From: Chitinophagales bacterium | Lineage (GTDB): Bacteria; Bacteroidota; Bacteroidia; Chitinophagales; Saprospiraceae | Reading direction: 5' to 3' | Assembly: GCA_013299105.1 (NCBI GenBank) | Contig: JAAFJY010000032.1 | Span: 35,890-99,889 of the forward strand | Length of the DNA stretch: 64,000 nt | Part shown: piece after piece, positions 17,759-26,760 of the stretch | Numbering within the stretch: the stretch's first letter is position 1 | Layout: every line of letters starts with the position of its first letter | Translations under genes and position numbers: made by a program | Notes under the pieces: generated by a model | Told to the model about the DNA's origin: nothing | The model's input: the letters and a program-made list of their open reading frames with translations, nothing else | The model's database searches: none

Positions 17759-19279
17759 TCACCAATACAAGGCCGTGATCATCTCCGCCACACAAGCGGG
17801 TTTGCCCTCGCCCTCCAACTCAATAGCACAAGCAAAAGTCAGGCTCAGTCCCAGGCCATCGGGCATGTCTTCGGCGGCCAGGATGCTGCCGCTCATGCGC
17901 AGGCGCGAGCCAGCAGGTACGGCCTTGGGGAAGCGGATTTTGTTGGTGCCGTAATTGAACATCAGCTTGAGGCCCTCCACCTGGATGAGTTCCTGGATGA
18001 AGCGGGGAATCAAAGACAGGCTCAAAAAACCGTGGGCGATGGTTTTGCCATCGGGCATTTCGTTTTTGGCGCGCGCTACATCCACGTGGATCCATTGGTG
18101 GTCCAGGGTGCCAGCGGCGAATTGATTGATCATCTCTTGGCTTACGGTCAACCATTGGCTGGTGCCCAGGCCTTGGCCCACACGGGCTTGGAAATCGGCT
18201 TTGTTGCGGAAAACGGCAGGGCCAGCGCTGGGTTTAGGTTTCTCTTCAACAGCAGGAGCAGGCTGCGGTGGCTGGGTTTGATTTACTTCCTGCCCCCAGT
18301 CCCCAACTTTGATGATGGCTTTACCTACCAGCTTGCGGGCTTGCATATCGAGGATGGCTTGTGGGGCTTGCTCCAGCGCATAAACCCGGTGAATGTGCTG
18401 GCTCAAATAGCCTTTTTGCATCCACTGGAAGAGTTCGAGGAAGTTTTGCAGGTTGTTTTGGGGTTCGCGCTCGGCAAAGCTGCCCCAAAATACGCCCATC
18501 ACCGAGCAGCCTTTGAGCAAGGCCAGGTTGAGGGGCAGCTTGGGGATGTGGCCCGCAGCAAAGCCTACCACCAAAAAGCGCCCCTTCCAAGCAATGGAGC
18601 GCAGGGCTTGTTCGGACCAATCGCCGCCGATGGGGTCGTAAATCACATCTACCCCCTGCTCGCCTGTGATCTCTTTCAGGCGTTCGCGTAGATTTTCAGT
18701 TGTATAATTGATGGTATGGCTGGCTCCTTTTGCACGACAGGCGGCAAGTTTTTCTTCGCTCGAGGCTGCTGCAATCACTTTTGCACCCATGAGTTTACCC
18801 AATTCAACGGCGGTGAGGCCCACTCCACCACCAGCTCCAAGCACAAGCAGGGTTTCGCCGGGTTTGAGCGTTGCACGATCCTTCAAAGCGTGGTAAGAAG
18901 TACCATAAGTATATAAAACCGAAGCTGCCGTTAAAAAATCCATACCAGGGGGCAAGGGGAAAGCCCTTTTGGCGTTGACCGCCACTTTTTCAGCAAAACC
19001 ACCCCAGCCACTCAGGGCCATGACCGCATCACCGGGTCGCAGGTGCTTTACTTTTTCGCCAACGGCACTCACTACCCCGGCTACCTCACCTCCCGGCGAA
19101 AAAGGGAGCGGTGGTTTGAATTGGTACTTGTTCTCAATAATCAGGCCATCCGGGAAACCCAGGCCGCAGGCTTTTACATCGATGACAATATCGCTTGGTC
19201 CTGGTATTGGGTCAGGTGCATTTTGTTCGTAAACAAGGGCATCGGCGGTGCCAAATTGGGTGCAGAAGATGGCTTTCAT
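17759..19279 (-). CDS. Quinone oxidoreductase (MDR) fused to MaoC-like hydratase
   Basis: A 506-residue two-domain protein. Residues ~1-327 are a zinc-free medium-chain dehydrogenase/reductase of the NADPH:quinone oxidoreductase type: PGGEVAGVVSAVGEKVKHLRPGD, then the nucleotide motif VLGAGGGVGLTAVELGKLMGA. A Pro/Gln/Glu-rich linker (~330-350) leads to a hotdog-fold MaoC/NodN-like (R)-enoyl-CoA hydratase domain. Its catalytic pair is visible as LDHQWIHVD (Asp, then His five residues on), followed by IAHGFLSLSLIPRF. The combination suggests sequential reduction and hydration of an acyl-CoA or similar enoyl compound. The ATG at 19279 (MKAIFCTQFG) matches MDR starts. Confidence 0.9.
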   Translation of the reverse strand: MKAIFCTQFGTADALVYEQNAPDPIPGPSDIVIDVKACGLGFPDGLIIENKYQFKPPLPFSPGGEVAGVVSAVGEKVKHLRPGDAVMALSGWGGFAEKVAVNAKRAFPLPPGMDFLTAASVLYTYGTSYHALKDRATLKPGETLLVLGAGGGVGLTAVELGKLMGAKVIAAASSEEKLAACRAKGASHTINYTTENLRERLKEITGEQGVDVIYDPIGGDWSEQALRSIAWKGRFLVVGFAAGHIPKLPLNLALLKGCSVMGVFWGSFAEREPQNNLQNFLELFQWMQKGYLSQHIHRVYALEQAPQAILDMQARKLVGKAIIKVGDWGQEVNQTQPPQPAPAVEEKPKPSAGPAVFRNKADFQARVGQGLGTSQWLTVSQEMINQFAAGTLDHQWIHVDVARAKNEMPDGKTIAHGFLSLSLIPRFIQELIQVEGLKLMFNYGTNKIRFPKAVPAGSRLRMSGSILAAEDMPDGLGLSLTFACAIELEGEGKPACVAEMITALYW

Positions 19280-19465
19280 TGGGTGGGCTGATTTTGTTCC
19301 AAGGTATGAAAAAGGCAATTATGGGGCTTTTGATCACCCAGAAAAAGAGTTAGCAAATGTTAATTTTTGATTTTTTTATAGTTTTTTTCAACCGGAAGCG
19401 TTCAGGCAGCAGCATAAAACATCGAAAAAATGACAAATTATTTCTTTGTGATAACCAAGTAGGTA

Positions 19466-19494
19466 CAAAAAAAAAGTCGCACATCTAGCGCGAC
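19466..19494 (-). terminator. Orphan rho-independent terminator
   Basis: On the minus strand, GTCGC-loop-GCGAC is followed by ten T residues (A run at 19466-19475 on the plus strand). It lies over 800 bases beyond the nearest minus-strand gene upstream, so the transcript it ends is unknown. Confidence 0.5.
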
Positions 19495-20049
19495 CCTTAC
19501 ATATAATCCCATGAACATATCCAAAAAAAATCTTGAGTCAGTTCGACTGAATGATTTCACTATGCTTGCACACATGAAATCATTCATGTAACTTGGCCTC
19601 GAATTGTGCTAATTCTTTACCCCAAAACAAATTGTAATCTCACGAAAAGAAATACAAGGTATTAATTCCATGAGCATGACCTAGTTACTACACTGAGGGG
19701 CGATTCGACTGAGAATTGCCCTTTTTTATTTTCATCATGCTGATCGAATCTGCCAGAAAAAGTGTCCATCGTCCCGGTAAAGAAAACCGGGACGACTGAC
19801 CACTGACAAATTATAATCCCATGAACATATTCAAATTGAATGTCGGTCCGTTTGACCAACTTTGTGCCGTTCATCTCCTTGACTCCCGATCACAGTACAA
19901 ATATGCAGCGGTCCTTGGGGCTGCACAAGGACAAAAAACGAACATTGTGAAATATTATTTTGACTGAAAATTATTTTAAAATTTTAAAAATCAATGGTTT
20001 ATGTTAATTGTTTGTGAAAAAAATATGGATTTAGGGGAAAAAAATTTCT

Positions 20050-20131
20050 CGATTTTTTCTGAAAAAAAAGTGAAAAAAGGCTTGCTGAGGCGATTTTTTC
20101 TGACAAAAAAGTGAAAAAAGGCTCAGTTTAG
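20050..20131 (+). repeat. Two-unit 41-bp tandem repeat
   Basis: Units 20050-20090 and 20091-20131 both start CGATTTTTTCTGA and continue with GTGAAAAAAGGCT. They differ mainly in the last eight bases. A third CGAT follows. Confidence 0.75.
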
Positions 20132-20196
20132 CGATAAATAAATATGAGAGGAGGGCAAAAAAAGAGGTTTTTTGATCAAACAAAGTGCTTAAAAAA

Positions 20197-20227
20197 TTTG
20201 CTCTTCTTTAGCAAACGTTTATCTTTG
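20197..20227 (+). promoter_or_regulatory. Consensus Bacteroidota promoter pointing into the spacer
   Basis: TTTG at 20197-20200, exactly 19 bases, then TATCTTTG at 20220-20227: a full match to TTTG-N19-TAnnTTTG. Transcription would start near 20234 and run antisense to the 3' end of the SH3 protein gene. No plus-strand gene follows until dprA at 21125. Confidence 0.65.
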
Positions 20228-20313
20228 TAGTGCTACACCAAATGAATTTCACTGCTTGGTCCTCAAGTAGTGCCCTTCGTATTTTCACCTATTTGATTTA
20301 CAGCAAGCTTTGC

Positions 20314-20826
20314 TTACTCTGCACCTGGATGTTTGCGGCGGTAGTAGTGCACTCCTGCACCAAATACCCAACCTGCTCGTCCGCGGGGAGTCTGTATTTT
20401 CACCCAGGGTTCATTAGCGGTTTCTTTTCCGAGATTGATGGTCTGGCTGGAGTCGGTTACTTCCCCTAGGAAAAGCACTTCGTCGTAGAGATTCAGGCTT
20501 TCTATTATTTCTGCGTTGAGCTTAGGGCTTTGCCGCACCTTTAAGCCCTGTATGCTCACGTATAGCTTGGGCATACTGGGGGCTGGATTGGAGATTGGAT
20601 TAGCCGATTGTCGGTTTCGGGCCAGTTGTACGCTGTCTTTTTGTCGTTGGATCACGATCCCCAAGCTGTCTTCGAGGTGGCGAATTCTTTCGTTTTCGGC
20701 ATTTTGGCGGTATTGCTCACGGGTGCGATTGCACTGGCGAGTTCCCCAGATGCCAAAAGCCAAAAACAGACCTACAAAAAAGAGCAGTTCAATTTTGGGA
20801 AGTACGGAGCCACGTTTTTCGCTCAT
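20314..20826 (-). CDS. Membrane-anchored bacterial SH3-domain protein
   Basis: A 170-residue protein with one membrane segment (~12-29), a charged helical stretch (~30-70, likely coiled coil) and a C-terminal SH3b-type domain (~86-158) with LKVRQSPKLNAEIIESL and EPWVKIQTPRGRAGWVFG. Such domains usually bind cell-wall peptides; the fold, not the ligand, is what the sequence supports. The domain is probably periplasmic. A 76-codon frame upstream overlaps its start by ATGA but is not convincing as a gene. Confidence 0.8.
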   Translation of the reverse strand: MSEKRGSVLPKIELLFFVGLFLAFGIWGTRQCNRTREQYRQNAENERIRHLEDSLGIVIQRQKDSVQLARNRQSANPISNPAPSMPKLYVSIQGLKVRQSPKLNAEIIESLNLYDEVLFLGEVTDSSQTINLGKETANEPWVKIQTPRGRAGWVFGAGVHYYRRKHPGAE

Positions 20827-21124
20827 GGATACACAGATTGAATGACTTGATGTGGCAAATTTTGCGATTTTTTTGGTAACAACCGTGATACTTCTGCTTG
20901 GGATGTGATCTGGGCAATCAAAAGAGCCTGTACTTTTTGGTGCGCCCCTTGACTAAATGCGAGGTGGCTATGGAGTGTTTTCGGAGTACTTCTTAAGCCA
21001 GCTGAAATTAAGGCTTGCACAATGATAAGATGTGGCCTAGGTTTCATTTGCAAAATTTGAGTAAAACTTAGCCAGGAACCTCAATCTTCTCAACCCCTCT
21101 ACATTTCAACCTTTCAACTAAACA

Positions 21125-22219
21125 ATGAACAGTTTATTCTACATGATTGCCTTGGGCCGGGTCCCCAAAATCGGGCCACTAACTGCCCGCAACCTCATTG
21201 CCTACTGCGGCAGTGCGGAAGAGGTATTCAAGGCCACACCCCAGAAGTTACGCAAAATTCCGGGGATCGGAATCAATTTGCAACGTTCGATTTTACAAAA
21301 AGAAGCGCTTTTGATCGCGGAGAAAGAACTGGACCTCCTTGAAAAGCACAATATCCAGGCTTGGACTTTTCTCGATCCGGCGTACCCGGCGCGTTTGCGA
21401 CATTTCCAAGATAGCCCCTTGGTTTTGTATGCCAAGGGCAATGCCAATTTCAATGCTGATAAAATCGTAGCCATTATAGGGACTCGCAAGCCGAGTTTCC
21501 AAGGCACTGCTTTTTGCGAGGAACTCTTGGCCGAGTTAGCGCCATATGAGCCCCTGGTCATCAGTGGTATGGCTTATGGAATAGACATCTGTGCCCATCG
21601 CAAAGCCGTGGAATTGGGTCTACCTACAGTGGGAGTACTGGCACATGGTTTGTCGCACCTTTATCCGGCAGTCCATATGCCCATTGCACGAAAAATGCTC
21701 GACAATGGGGGCTTGTTGAGCGAGCACGGTTTTGACATAAGGGCTGAAAAAGAGTACTTCCCTTGGCGTAATCGCATCGTAGCTGGTTTGTGCGATGCCT
21801 TGGTAGTAATCGAATCAGCAAAACAAGGGGGCTCCTTAATCACCGTCAATTATGCCAATGAATACAATAAGGATGTCTTTGCGGTGCCTGGTAGGCCCAA
21901 GGATCCCCTGTCGGCAGGTTGTAATGAACTGATCAAAAACAGCCAGGCCCATCTGCTCGAATCAGCCGAGGATTTGGTGCGCATCATGCGTTGGGACCAA
22001 GGGGCTAAACGAAACGGGCAACAAAGGCAGCTCTTTGTGGACTTGTCGGATGAAGAAAAAAATATCGTACATTTGTTGGGTCAAAACGATGTTATTGCCA
22101 TCGACTTACTTGCACACCAGGTCAAAAAATCCAACAGCGAGTTAGCCAGTATCCTGCTGGAACTGGAATTTAAAGGAGTGATCGTTACCCTCCCTGGAAA
22201 ACGCTACGCCCTGGCCTGA
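21125..22219 (+). CDS. dprA: DNA-processing protein DprA
   Basis: A 364-residue protein that loads RecA on incoming single-stranded DNA during natural transformation. An N-terminal helix-hairpin-helix/SAM-like region (~1-70, with KIPGIG) precedes the Rossmann-type DprA domain: VAIIGTRKPSFQG, VISGMAYGIDICAHR, SEHGFDIRAEKEYFPWRNRIVAGLCDALVV and the GGSLITVNYANEYNKDVFAVPG block. A C-terminal winged helix (~305-364, IDLLAHQVKKSNSELASILLELE) completes the long form. The gene is intact. It is followed 21 bases later by the phosphatase-like gene on the same strand. Confidence 0.96.
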   Translation: MNSLFYMIALGRVPKIGPLTARNLIAYCGSAEEVFKATPQKLRKIPGIGINLQRSILQKEALLIAEKELDLLEKHNIQAWTFLDPAYPARLRHFQDSPLVLYAKGNANFNADKIVAIIGTRKPSFQGTAFCEELLAELAPYEPLVISGMAYGIDICAHRKAVELGLPTVGVLAHGLSHLYPAVHMPIARKMLDNGGLLSEHGFDIRAEKEYFPWRNRIVAGLCDALVVIESAKQGGSLITVNYANEYNKDVFAVPGRPKDPLSAGCNELIKNSQAHLLESAEDLVRIMRWDQGAKRNGQQRQLFVDLSDEEKNIVHLLGQNDVIAIDLLAHQVKKSNSELASILLELEFKGVIVTLPGKRYALA

Positions 22220-22240
22220 CCAAATTTAACAAACCGAGTT

Positions 22241-23365
22241 ATGAAACATACATGGCTAATCCTGCTGGCATGCGCTCCATACTTACTAATGGCGCAAAAA
22301 AAGACCAAAAACGCCGATGCTGCACCCGCATCGGCCAATCACAACCTCAAACCCCAGCGCAAAGCCAGCAATGTGATCTTGATTGTAGCCGAAGGCATGG
22401 GCTTGTCTCAATTTACTGCGGGTTTGTATACCAACGACAACCGCTTGCAAGCCGAGCGTTTTACCAACATGGGTTTTCTCAAAGCCAATAGTACCATCGA
22501 TCTTTCTGGGGACAATGGCTCAGCTGCTACCGCATTTGCTTGTGGGGTCAAAACTTATCCTGGAGCCATTGGCGTAGGCCGCGACTCACAAGTGGTGAAA
22601 AACATCCTTGAAGAGGCCATTGAAAAAGGGCTTTCAACGGGTATCGTTACTACTGGATCCATCACTGAAGCCACCACAGCTGGTTTTTACGCCCATCTGA
22701 AGCAAATCCGGTCTGAAGAGGAGGTAGCTGATCAATTGTTGGGTAGAAATATCGACTTATTGATTGGGGGTGGTGAAAACCATTTTACCCAGCGCAAAGA
22801 CCAGCGCAATTTGCTCAAAGATTTTGAAGGCACCGGTTACTTTGTGAGCGATTTTGCCAAAAGTGGTCTAAGCGGCCTGGAGATTGACTTTTCCAAAAAA
22901 TTCCTTTGGTTTTCCTCGCTCGAACAACCACCCAGCCGTACACAAGGCCGCGAATACCTGGCCCCTGCCACCAAATTTGGCACTACTTTTCTACAAAACC
23001 ACAGCGACAAGGGCTTCTTTTTATTGATCAATACTACTCAAATCGAAACAGGTGGGGCCAACAATGACAATGACCTGATCACCAGCGAGATGCTGGACTT
23101 GGACCAGGCCGTAGGTTTGGCGCTTAATTTTGCCAAGGAAAACAACGAGACCCTTGTTGTCTTGGCTGGCAATCACGAAACAGGGGGGTATGCGTTGAAT
23201 CCTGGGTCGGAGTTTGGCAAGATGAACCCTGCATTTACAACCAAAGGCAACACAGGACAGTTGGTACCCATCATGGCTTTTGGCCCCGCTGCTGAGTTGT
23301 TTTCGGGTATCATCGACAATATTGAGGTGTACGGAAAATTACGTCGGGCTTTGGGTTGGGAGTAA
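22241..23365 (+). CDS. Alkaline-phosphatase-fold protein with a dismantled active site
   Basis: A 374-residue exported protein (signal peptide ~1-18, ending LMAQ) that aligns along its length with PhoA-type phosphatases: NVILIVAEGMGLSQFTAG, CGVKTYPGAIGVGRDSQ, GIVTTGSITEATTAGFYAHL and NHETGGYALNPG. Compared with E. coli PhoA, nearly every catalytic residue is changed: D51 to E51, nucleophile S102 to N92, E322 to N264, D327 to E269, H331 to A273, D369 to N311 and H412 to N337. H370 (H312) and T155 (T145) remain. The fold is retained, so a non-catalytic or binding role is inferred. It is probably cotranscribed with dprA. Confidence 0.85.
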   Translation: MKHTWLILLACAPYLLMAQKKTKNADAAPASANHNLKPQRKASNVILIVAEGMGLSQFTAGLYTNDNRLQAERFTNMGFLKANSTIDLSGDNGSAATAFACGVKTYPGAIGVGRDSQVVKNILEEAIEKGLSTGIVTTGSITEATTAGFYAHLKQIRSEEEVADQLLGRNIDLLIGGGENHFTQRKDQRNLLKDFEGTGYFVSDFAKSGLSGLEIDFSKKFLWFSSLEQPPSRTQGREYLAPATKFGTTFLQNHSDKGFFLLINTTQIETGGANNDNDLITSEMLDLDQAVGLALNFAKENNETLVVLAGNHETGGYALNPGSEFGKMNPAFTTKGNTGQLVPIMAFGPAAELFSGIIDNIEVYGKLRRALGWE

Positions 23366-23374
23366 TTGGCAAGG

Positions 23375-23450
23375 CTTAGTAGTTTATGTATTAAGTTCGC
23401 TAAACCTCAAAAACAAAGATGTCCATCTTATTTAGCTCAAATACTTAGAA
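23375..23450 (+). repeat. Partial copy of the family 3 repeat
   Basis: Contains CTAAACCTCAAAAACAAAG and TTTAGCTCAAATACTTAG, matching one arm of the element at 30831-30974. The preceding bases CTTAGTAGTTT..TAAGTTCG also recur at 50546. Confidence 0.65.
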
Positions 23451-23463
23451 ACTGTTTTAAAAA

Positions 23464-23625
23464 CTAGTGGTACGAATTACGAATAACCCCTAAGTTACAG
23501 GAGGCTATTTGGCTTCGCAGCAAGGCGCGGGAAGGGAAAATAGTGGACTATTTGACCGACGAGCAAGGCAGCTACGGAGACAAATAGCCAGCGAAACGGG
23601 GCGTAATTAAAATTTGGACCACTAA
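23464..23625 (+). repeat. CTAG-bounded nested-palindrome repeat, family 1, copy R2
   Basis: Best-preserved stems. Middle arms GGCTATTTGGCTTCGCAGC (23502-23520) and GCTACGGAGACAAATAGCC pair at about 16 of 19 positions. The inner AAATAGTGGACTATTT is self-complementary, and the outer ends CTAGTGGTACGAATTAC and AATTTGGACCACTAA pair imperfectly. Confidence 0.85.
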
Positions 23626-23832
23626 CTTGAGATGCCTCAAATTTGCTCAACACGCGCTTGGGTAAAAATATGGCCTTGACTTTCCTCCCCCAAATAGCGG
23701 TAGTACTCCCGTCTACTTCCAGACATTTCATTAAAATTACGCCGCAATACGCCAGTAAAGCAGCACAATTATAAGGAATAACGTATCTTTCACGGAATAA
23801 CCTTGGATTATCAGCAAAACCGAAGGACAATC

Positions 23833-23972
23833 CACTTAGTATCTGAGCTAAAATAAAGTAAACAACTTTGTTTTTGAGGTTTAGCAAAAAAAGAATACAA
23901 CTTCCATTCTTCCAGTTGTCTTTCTTTTTTCACTAAACCCAAACTTGTTTACCCTATTTTTTTACGCTCCCT
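23833..23972 (-). repeat. Family 3 hairpin repeat upstream of the TonB receptor gene
   Basis: Reverse-complement relative of 30831-30974, sharing CTTAGTATCTGAGCTAAAAT, TTTGTTTTTGAGGTTTAG and TTTTTTTACGCTCCC. It ends 28 bases before the receptor start and may carry that gene's promoter (a TATTTTTTTAC box). Confidence 0.7.
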
Positions 23973-24000
23973 TAAGAACCTTGCCGAAGCCTACTCTTGT

Positions 24001-26748
24001 ATGAAACAAAGATTACACCTGCTGCTCACCTTGGGCCTCCTCTTGCTGTTGGCATGCCCGCTATTGGCCCAACAAGCTGATGTGTTCAATTTGCGCATCA
24101 GTGGCAGCTATCAGGACCGACCACTGCCAGAGCTCCTTTCAGACCTGGAAACCCGCTATGCTCCTTTGCGCTTTTACTATGTGCCTGAAAAAATCCCTTT
24201 TTACCAATTGACCATCACGTTTCAAGATGAACCTTTTTTCCAGGTAGTCAAAAAATTGCTAGATGGCAGCTTGCTCAGTGCTGGCAAATGGTCAGCAACT
24301 GAAGTAATTCTAGTACCTGAAGACAACCGCAACCGGGCTTTTGTACAAGAAATGGTCAACAAGTGGAAAACTGGAGAATACAAACCGCCGGTGCTGACCG
24401 GGGTATTGGAAAAAAGCTATTCTTTTGGCAGCATCGAAAAAGCACCCAATGGCAAATTAAACCTGAAAGGCAGGATCGTAGATGCCGAAAGCAAAGAGCC
24501 AATCATCGGTGCAACCGTGTTGGTGCGCGAAACGGCCCAAGGCCAGGCGAGCGACGAAAATGGTAATTTTGAGCTAAAAATCCCGGCCGGGCGCTACACC
24601 TTGCAAGTGCAATACGTGAGTTTTCAATCACAAATCATCAATGTATCCCTTTTTGACGATGGTAACCTGGACCTCAACCTGGCCCCCATGCCGCAACAGT
24701 TGTCCGAAGTTTTGATCAAAGCCCAGGCCGTGGAAAAAGGCAGCCAAAGCTCGAATGTGGGTGTGGAACGCCTCAGCATACGAACCGTTAAAGAACTGCC
24801 AACCCTGATGGGCGAAGCGGACGTGATCAAAAGTTTGCAAACCCTGCCCGGTGTAACCAACGCGGGAGAAGGGGTAGCGGGGTACAATGTGCGCGGGGGC
24901 AACATCGACCAAAACCTGGTGCTCCAAGAAGAAGCGCCCATTTTTAATTCGGCCCACGCCCTGGGTTTTTTCTCGATTTTCAACGCCGATGCGGTTGATC
25001 AAATTAATCTCTACAAAGGGCATATTCCAGCGCAATATGGCGGCAGACTGTCGTCTGTTTTGGACGTGCAACTCAAGGACGGGGACGCACGCAAGTGGAG
25101 TGGAAAGGGCAGTATTGGGCCCATCGCCAGCCGCATATTGTTGGAAGGACCAATCAAAACCGACAAAATCTCGGCCTTGATTGGCTTGAGGCAATCATAC
25201 ATGGGTTGGGTTTTGCAACTGACCAGTAGCATCCCAGTCCAAAACAGCGCAGCGGGCTTCAACGACGGCATCGCCAAAGTGACCTTCAATCTGAGCCCTA
25301 AGGACAAGCTGCGCGTCACGGGTTTTGCCAGCAGTGATGATTTTCGCTACGGGCAAGATTTTGGTTATGGCTGGAACAACTACCAGGCAGGGGCGCAATG
25401 GAGCCACATCACCAACGAGAAACTATCCTCCAAACTCTATGTCAACTACGGTGCCTACCGCGCTGAGCAATTCGATCCTGAGGGCAACAACGCTTTCTCC
25501 TTGACCAACGGCCTGAATTTTTGGAAAAGCAAACTCGACAATCTATACGCCCTCAACAAAAACCAGGCCCTCCGCTTTGGTGCCGAAATAAATGATTATC
25601 AGTCGCGCCCGGAAGCCATTCGCCCATTCAGCGACATTTCCATCATCCTGCCCCAATCAGTAGACAAAGACAAGGGCCGCGAAATGGCGGTGTATTTCCA
25701 GGATGAAATCACTTTGTCCAAGCGCATCTCCTTTTCAGTGGGTGCCCGTTACAGCTTTTTCCAGCAACTCGGCCCGCGCACGGTGTGGAATTACGAAGAA
25801 AACCTGCCCCGTGAAGACCTTAATATTGTTGACTCGGTCAATTTTGGTGGGGGCAAAGCCATCGCGAACTATGGTGGTTTTGAGCCCCGGGTGAGCGTGA
25901 AATTGGGCATCAGCGACCGGGCTTCGTTCAAGGCCAGTTACAACCGCTTGCGGCAGTACATTCACCTCACTTCCAACACTGTTGCGCCTACTCCAGTGGA
26001 TGTATGGCAGGTGAGTACTACTTACATTCCGCCTCAAATTGCGGACCAATATTCAGCAGGTTTTTTCCTCGACGACGAGCAGCGCCGCTGGGAAGCTTCG
26101 ATTGAGGTGTACTACAAAGACATTCGGAATTTGTTGGAATACAAAGATTTGCCCGATCTTTTGCTCAATCCCCGCATCGAGACTGAGTTGCTAGCTGGTC
26201 GGGGCAAAGCTTACGGCACGGAGTTGTCAATCCGCAAAATGCAGGGCAGGTGGACGGGCTGGATCACCTACACGTTCGCCCGGACTTTCTCCAGGGTACA
26301 AGGTCCTTCGCCTAGCGAAACCATCAACCGTGGGGAGTGGTTTCCGGCCAATTTTGACAAGCCGAACCAGGTCAACGTGATTGGTCGCGCCCAGATCAAT
26401 CCAACCAACTCTTTTTCTTTCAATTTTACGTACAGCACGGGTAGGCCTATCACCGCCCCGATCAGCTCGTACCGCTTGGGAACGGTGTTGGTGCCCAATT
26501 TTTCGGACCGCAACCAATACCGCATCCCAGATTACCACCGCCTGGACATTTCGTACACCATCGACAACCGCCAAACCCGCCTCAAGGGCTGGCGTGGCAG
26601 TCTGACGGTCTCTTTGTACAACGTATATGCCAGGGCCAACCCATTTTCAGTGTTTTTCCAACGCAATGAAAAGGGGCGACCTTCTGCGTATCAGTTGGCA
26701 GTGGTGGGCTCGGTTATTCCAGCGGTTTCTTACAATTTTAGTTTTTGA
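24001..26748 (+). CDS. TonB-dependent outer-membrane receptor (with STN and carboxypeptidase-like domains)
   Basis: A 915-residue receptor. Order: signal peptide ~1-24 (LLAQQ), an STN-like N-terminal domain (~30-105), a carboxypeptidase-regulatory-like beta-sandwich (~150-235, KGRIVDAESKEPIIGATV), the plug (~255-370, with LPTLMGEADVIKSLQTLPGV and YNVRGGNIDQN), and a 22-strand barrel to the end. The ligand is unknown; in Bacteroidota this architecture next to DUF4249 lipoproteins is a recurring pair. Twelve bases separate it from the first DUF4249 gene, so these genes form an operon. Confidence 0.92.
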   Translation: MKQRLHLLLTLGLLLLLACPLLAQQADVFNLRISGSYQDRPLPELLSDLETRYAPLRFYYVPEKIPFYQLTITFQDEPFFQVVKKLLDGSLLSAGKWSATEVILVPEDNRNRAFVQEMVNKWKTGEYKPPVLTGVLEKSYSFGSIEKAPNGKLNLKGRIVDAESKEPIIGATVLVRETAQGQASDENGNFELKIPAGRYTLQVQYVSFQSQIINVSLFDDGNLDLNLAPMPQQLSEVLIKAQAVEKGSQSSNVGVERLSIRTVKELPTLMGEADVIKSLQTLPGVTNAGEGVAGYNVRGGNIDQNLVLQEEAPIFNSAHALGFFSIFNADAVDQINLYKGHIPAQYGGRLSSVLDVQLKDGDARKWSGKGSIGPIASRILLEGPIKTDKISALIGLRQSYMGWVLQLTSSIPVQNSAAGFNDGIAKVTFNLSPKDKLRVTGFASSDDFRYGQDFGYGWNNYQAGAQWSHITNEKLSSKLYVNYGAYRAEQFDPEGNNAFSLTNGLNFWKSKLDNLYALNKNQALRFGAEINDYQSRPEAIRPFSDISIILPQSVDKDKGREMAVYFQDEITLSKRISFSVGARYSFFQQLGPRTVWNYEENLPREDLNIVDSVNFGGGKAIANYGGFEPRVSVKLGISDRASFKASYNRLRQYIHLTSNTVAPTPVDVWQVSTTYIPPQIADQYSAGFFLDDEQRRWEASIEVYYKDIRNLLEYKDLPDLLLNPRIETELLAGRGKAYGTELSIRKMQGRWTGWITYTFARTFSRVQGPSPSETINRGEWFPANFDKPNQVNVIGRAQINPTNSFSFNFTYSTGRPITAPISSYRLGTVLVPNFSDRNQYRIPDYHRLDISYTIDNRQTRLKGWRGSLTVSLYNVYARANPFSVFFQRNEKGRPSAYQLAVVGSVIPAVSYNFSF

Positions 26749-26760
26749 TCGTTCAAAGAG

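Larger units (their letters stand above)
19280..20313. other. AT-rich non-coding spacer of about 1 kb
   Basis: No credible gene is seen; a 70-codon minus-strand frame at 19662-19874 has no family features. Content: a terminator-like hairpin (19466-19494), two copies of TAATCCCATGAACATAT (from 19504 and 19811), a 41-bp tandem repeat (20050-20131) and a consensus promoter (20197-20227). Confidence 0.55.

Noticed and set aside
19662..19874. 70-codon minus-strand frame in the 19.3-20.3 kb spacer
   Set aside because: No family features, and it spans one of the repeated TAATCCCATGAACATAT sites.
20823..21053. 76-codon minus-strand frame whose stop overlaps the SH3 gene start by ATGA
   Set aside because: The overlap is suggestive of coupling, but the protein is Gln/His-rich without recognisable features or a promoter. 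Kept only as a possibility.
23495..23887. 130-codon minus-strand frame
   Set aside because: It reads through the family 1 and family 3 repeats. Similarity to the frame near 30623-31027 comes from shared repeat DNA, not a protein family.
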